Shown here one piece after another: positions 6,767 through 7,922 of a stretch of 7,922 bases of DNA. Location of the stretch: positions 1 to 7,922 of the forward strand of contig JBNJEM010000362.1 of NCBI GenBank assembly GCA_051745935.1, given 5' to 3'. Numbering within the stretch: the first letter of the stretch is position 1; every line of letters begins with the position of its first letter. The DNA comes from JBNJEM01 sp051745935. GTDB lineage: Bacteria; Planctomycetota; Planctomycetia; Pirellulales; Pirellulaceae. The translations under genes and the position numbers were made by a program. The notes under the pieces were generated by a model, which was not told the DNA's origin, made no database searches, and saw only the letters and a list, made by a program, of their open reading frames with translations.

Positions 6767-6891
6767 CGATGAATGGCGTGACAAGAGGGCCGGTGGGGAA
6801 GTACTGAAGGGGGGCTGTACAACCAACAGGCACTAACCGAACCTGTTTCCCGCTTTCGCTCCCTCTTTAGTGGCAGGATACCTGAATATTC

Positions 6892-6934
6892 GTCTTGGGG
6901 CTTTCAAGACAACGCGGGGCTCCTCGCCCCCGCG
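6892..6934. other. Two back-to-back hairpins in the divergent region
   Basis: GTCTTG (6892-6897) and CAAGAC (6905-6910) are exact complements with a 7-nt loop. Two bases further, CGCGGGG (6913-6919) and CCCCGCG (6928-6934) are exact complements with an 8-nt loop. On the resB side they would lie in the 5' leader, starting about 25 nt after the presumed transcription start. No T tract follows on either strand. They could be a processing or stability element, an attenuator without a classic U tail, or a protein binding site. Confidence 0.65.
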
Positions 6935-6965
6935 ATCCCTGTACAAACTCCCTACGGTCTAAACG

Positions 6966-6974
6966 ATTATACCA
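6966..6974 (-). promoter_or_regulatory. Candidate extended -10 promoter for resB-ccsA
   Basis: On the minus strand this reads TGGTATAAT, a perfect TATAAT preceded by the extended -10 TGn. A recognisable -35 is not present (CTGGCC at the 17-nt spacing). Transcription would begin near 6959, giving resB an untranslated leader of about 250 nt to the TTG at 6705. Assignment by sequence only, assuming a sigma-70-like consensus. Confidence 0.5.
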
Positions 6975-7004
6975 GTTTTGCAAGTGCCGGCCAGCGAAAA
7001 AGAC

Positions 7005-7033
7005 TCGAGCGGGCTGATCATGGGTGCGATAAT
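7005..7033 (+). promoter_or_regulatory. Candidate promoter for the gene at 7083
   Basis: TCGAGC (7005-7010, 4 of 6 to TTGACA), a 17-nt spacer, then GATAAT (7028-7033, 5 of 6 to TATAAT) preceded by the extended -10 TGC. The start site would fall near 7040, about 43 nt before the ATG. It is back to back with the leftward promoter at 6966-6974. Assignment by consensus only. Confidence 0.5.
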
Positions 7034-7047
7034 GCAATTGCACGTGC
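7034..7047. promoter_or_regulatory. Overlapping palindromes at the rightward start site
   Basis: GCAATTGC (7034-7041) and GCACGTGC (7040-7047) are both perfect 8-bp palindromes sharing two bases. They begin immediately after the -10 hexamer and cover the expected transcription start, which is a common place for a repressor operator. No regulator gene is visible in the window. Confidence 0.35.
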
Positions 7048-7069
7048 GACACATTTCGCGTGCCTTCTC

Positions 7070-7074
7070 AAGGA
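7070..7074 (+). promoter_or_regulatory. Ribosome binding site for the gene at 7083
   Basis: AAGGA lies 8 nt before the ATG at 7083. An ATG at 7078 is in another frame and meets TGA after one codon, so it is not the start. This site fixes the start at 7083. Confidence 0.7.
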
Positions 7075-7082
7075 CCCATGCC

Positions 7083-7922
7083 ATGAAACCATGCATAAAC
7101 ACATGTACCATCCGGGGCGTCTCCGCTGTCGCCATCCTGATGGCTTCGTCCGTGGCCGCGGCGGACGACGCCCATGTCTTCTGGAGCGATACGCTGCCGA
7201 ACGGCTCTGATCTAAACGACGGTCGCTATCGCGAGTTGAAGTACAGCGAGCGCGAATGGTATGGGTCCACGTTTTTCACCGGCCCGAACTGGACACGAGT
7301 GGGCAAGGACTGGCACCATCCCGGCGAGCGGACCCCGAGCGTACGCTGCTTTGTTTCACCCAAAGATGGAGAAGTGACCGTTTCCGGCCGAGTGTTCAAG
7401 CTTCATCGCTCGGGTGATGGTATCCGCGCCGTGATCCGCCACAATCAACAGGAGATTTGGAAGACTGAAATCGAAGGCGACGACGGCGAAGGGGTGCGAC
7501 ATAACTTGGTCTTGGACGCGCGGCAGGGGGATCGTATCCGCTTTATCGTACACAAACGGGGTAGCATCAGTTGCGACACCACGGGTTGGGATCCAACCGT
7601 GCAATTTTCACCGGACGAAACGTACCAGGCGTCGAAGGCGTTCGCGCAAAAGAAACAAGGACCCGGCGGCTGGCGGTACGAGATGGAGATCGGCGCGGCC
7701 CGGAATGCCGCGTTACCCACCGTTTATGCCTGGACCCCATCACTGGCGCTGCGGCAATTCAAGTTGTGTCCACGGACCTCGGTCAAGTTGAAGAGCGATG
7801 ATCTGCTGCCGATGCTGGTTGTGGCTGGTGCCAAAGACCAGCGTGGCATCGCAGTGGCCGCGCGGCCCGAAGAAGCGTGGCACGTCGTGGCGCGGATGGG
7901 CACCAGCGGCGATGTGCGGGTC
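7083..7922 (+). CDS. Exported beta-sandwich-domain protein, 3' end outside the window
   Basis: An open frame of 280 codons runs without a stop to the last base, so only the N-terminal part is seen. Seen: a Sec signal peptide (residues 1 to about 26, basic start, hydrophobic core VSAVAILMASSVAA, alanine-rich cleavage site), then a compact domain (about 50-180) with DWHHPGERTPSVRCF (76-90), GDGIRAVIRHNQQEIW (111-126) and CDTTGWDP (164-171), followed by ASKAFAQKKQGPGGWRYEM. From memory, this arrangement recurs in exported planctomycete proteins, often in front of carbohydrate-active or other hydrolase domains, and has a jelly-roll or CBM-like flavour; I cannot name the family with certainty. The catalytic part, if any, lies beyond the window. 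The cysteines at 4 and 8 are in the signal region and do not form a lipobox. It is divergent from resB and preceded by a good promoter candidate and ribosome site. Function is unknown. Confidence 0.82.
   Translation, partial: MKPCINTCTIRGVSAVAILMASSVAAADDAHVFWSDTLPNGSDLNDGRYRELKYSEREWYGSTFFTGPNWTRVGKDWHHPGERTPSVRCFVSPKDGEVTVSGRVFKLHRSGDGIRAVIRHNQQEIWKTEIEGDDGEGVRHNLVLDARQGDRIRFIVHKRGSISCDTTGWDPTVQFSPDETYQASKAFAQKKQGPGGWRYEMEIGAARNAALPTVYAWTPSLALRQFKLCPRTSVKLKSDDLLPMLVVAGAKDQRGIAVAARPEEAWHVVARMGTSGDVRV

Noticed and set aside
6867..7052. Small minus-strand open frame of 61 codons in the divergent region
   Set aside because: It overlaps both promoter candidates and the hairpins, has no ribosome site that I can see, and has no recognisable product.

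Overview
The window looks like a piece of a planctomycete (Planctomycetota) chromosome. This rests on gene content, not on a marker gene. It carries a very long secreted PQQ-like beta-propeller protein with an N-terminal methyltransferase domain, a solitary Uma2-family nuclease-like gene, a System II cytochrome c maturation pair (ResB/CcsA), and the start of a large secreted protein with a beta-sandwich domain of a kind I associate with planctomycete exported enzymes. The DNA is GC-rich, with intergenic regions full of palindromes and dispersed repeats. No rRNA, tRNA, CRISPR array, transposase or integrase was seen.

Layout. Positions 1-200 hold two tandem copies of a 100-bp repeat, followed by a palindrome-rich leader. 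The large + strand gene runs 379-3570, and two adjacent hairpins follow its stop codon. A third copy of the 100-bp repeat, inverted, lies at 3665-3764, then a perfect 10-bp-stem hairpin at 3768-3804. The Uma2-like gene is at 3830-4444 (+). It converges on the minus-strand pair ccsA (4482-5291) and resB (5296 to about 6705), which are 4 nt apart and form an operon transcribed right to left. A divergent regulatory region (about 6706-7082) holds candidate extended -10 promoters on both strands, several hairpins in the presumed resB leader, and overlapping palindromes near the rightward start site. From 7083 a second exported protein runs off the window end; it has no stop codon inside the window.

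How the genes work together. ResB and CcsA form the membrane machine that exports haem and attaches it to apocytochromes c outside the cytoplasm. The 379-3570 protein and the partial 7083 protein are both predicted to be exported, but neither has an evident CXXCH haem site, so nothing here shows that they are clients of that machine. The Uma2-like gene appears to be an independent accessory gene.

Most interesting points: the methyltransferase-like domain behind an export signal, the repeat family bracketing that gene in inverted orientation, and the structured divergent control region upstream of resB. I did not identify a clearly new defence or mobile system.
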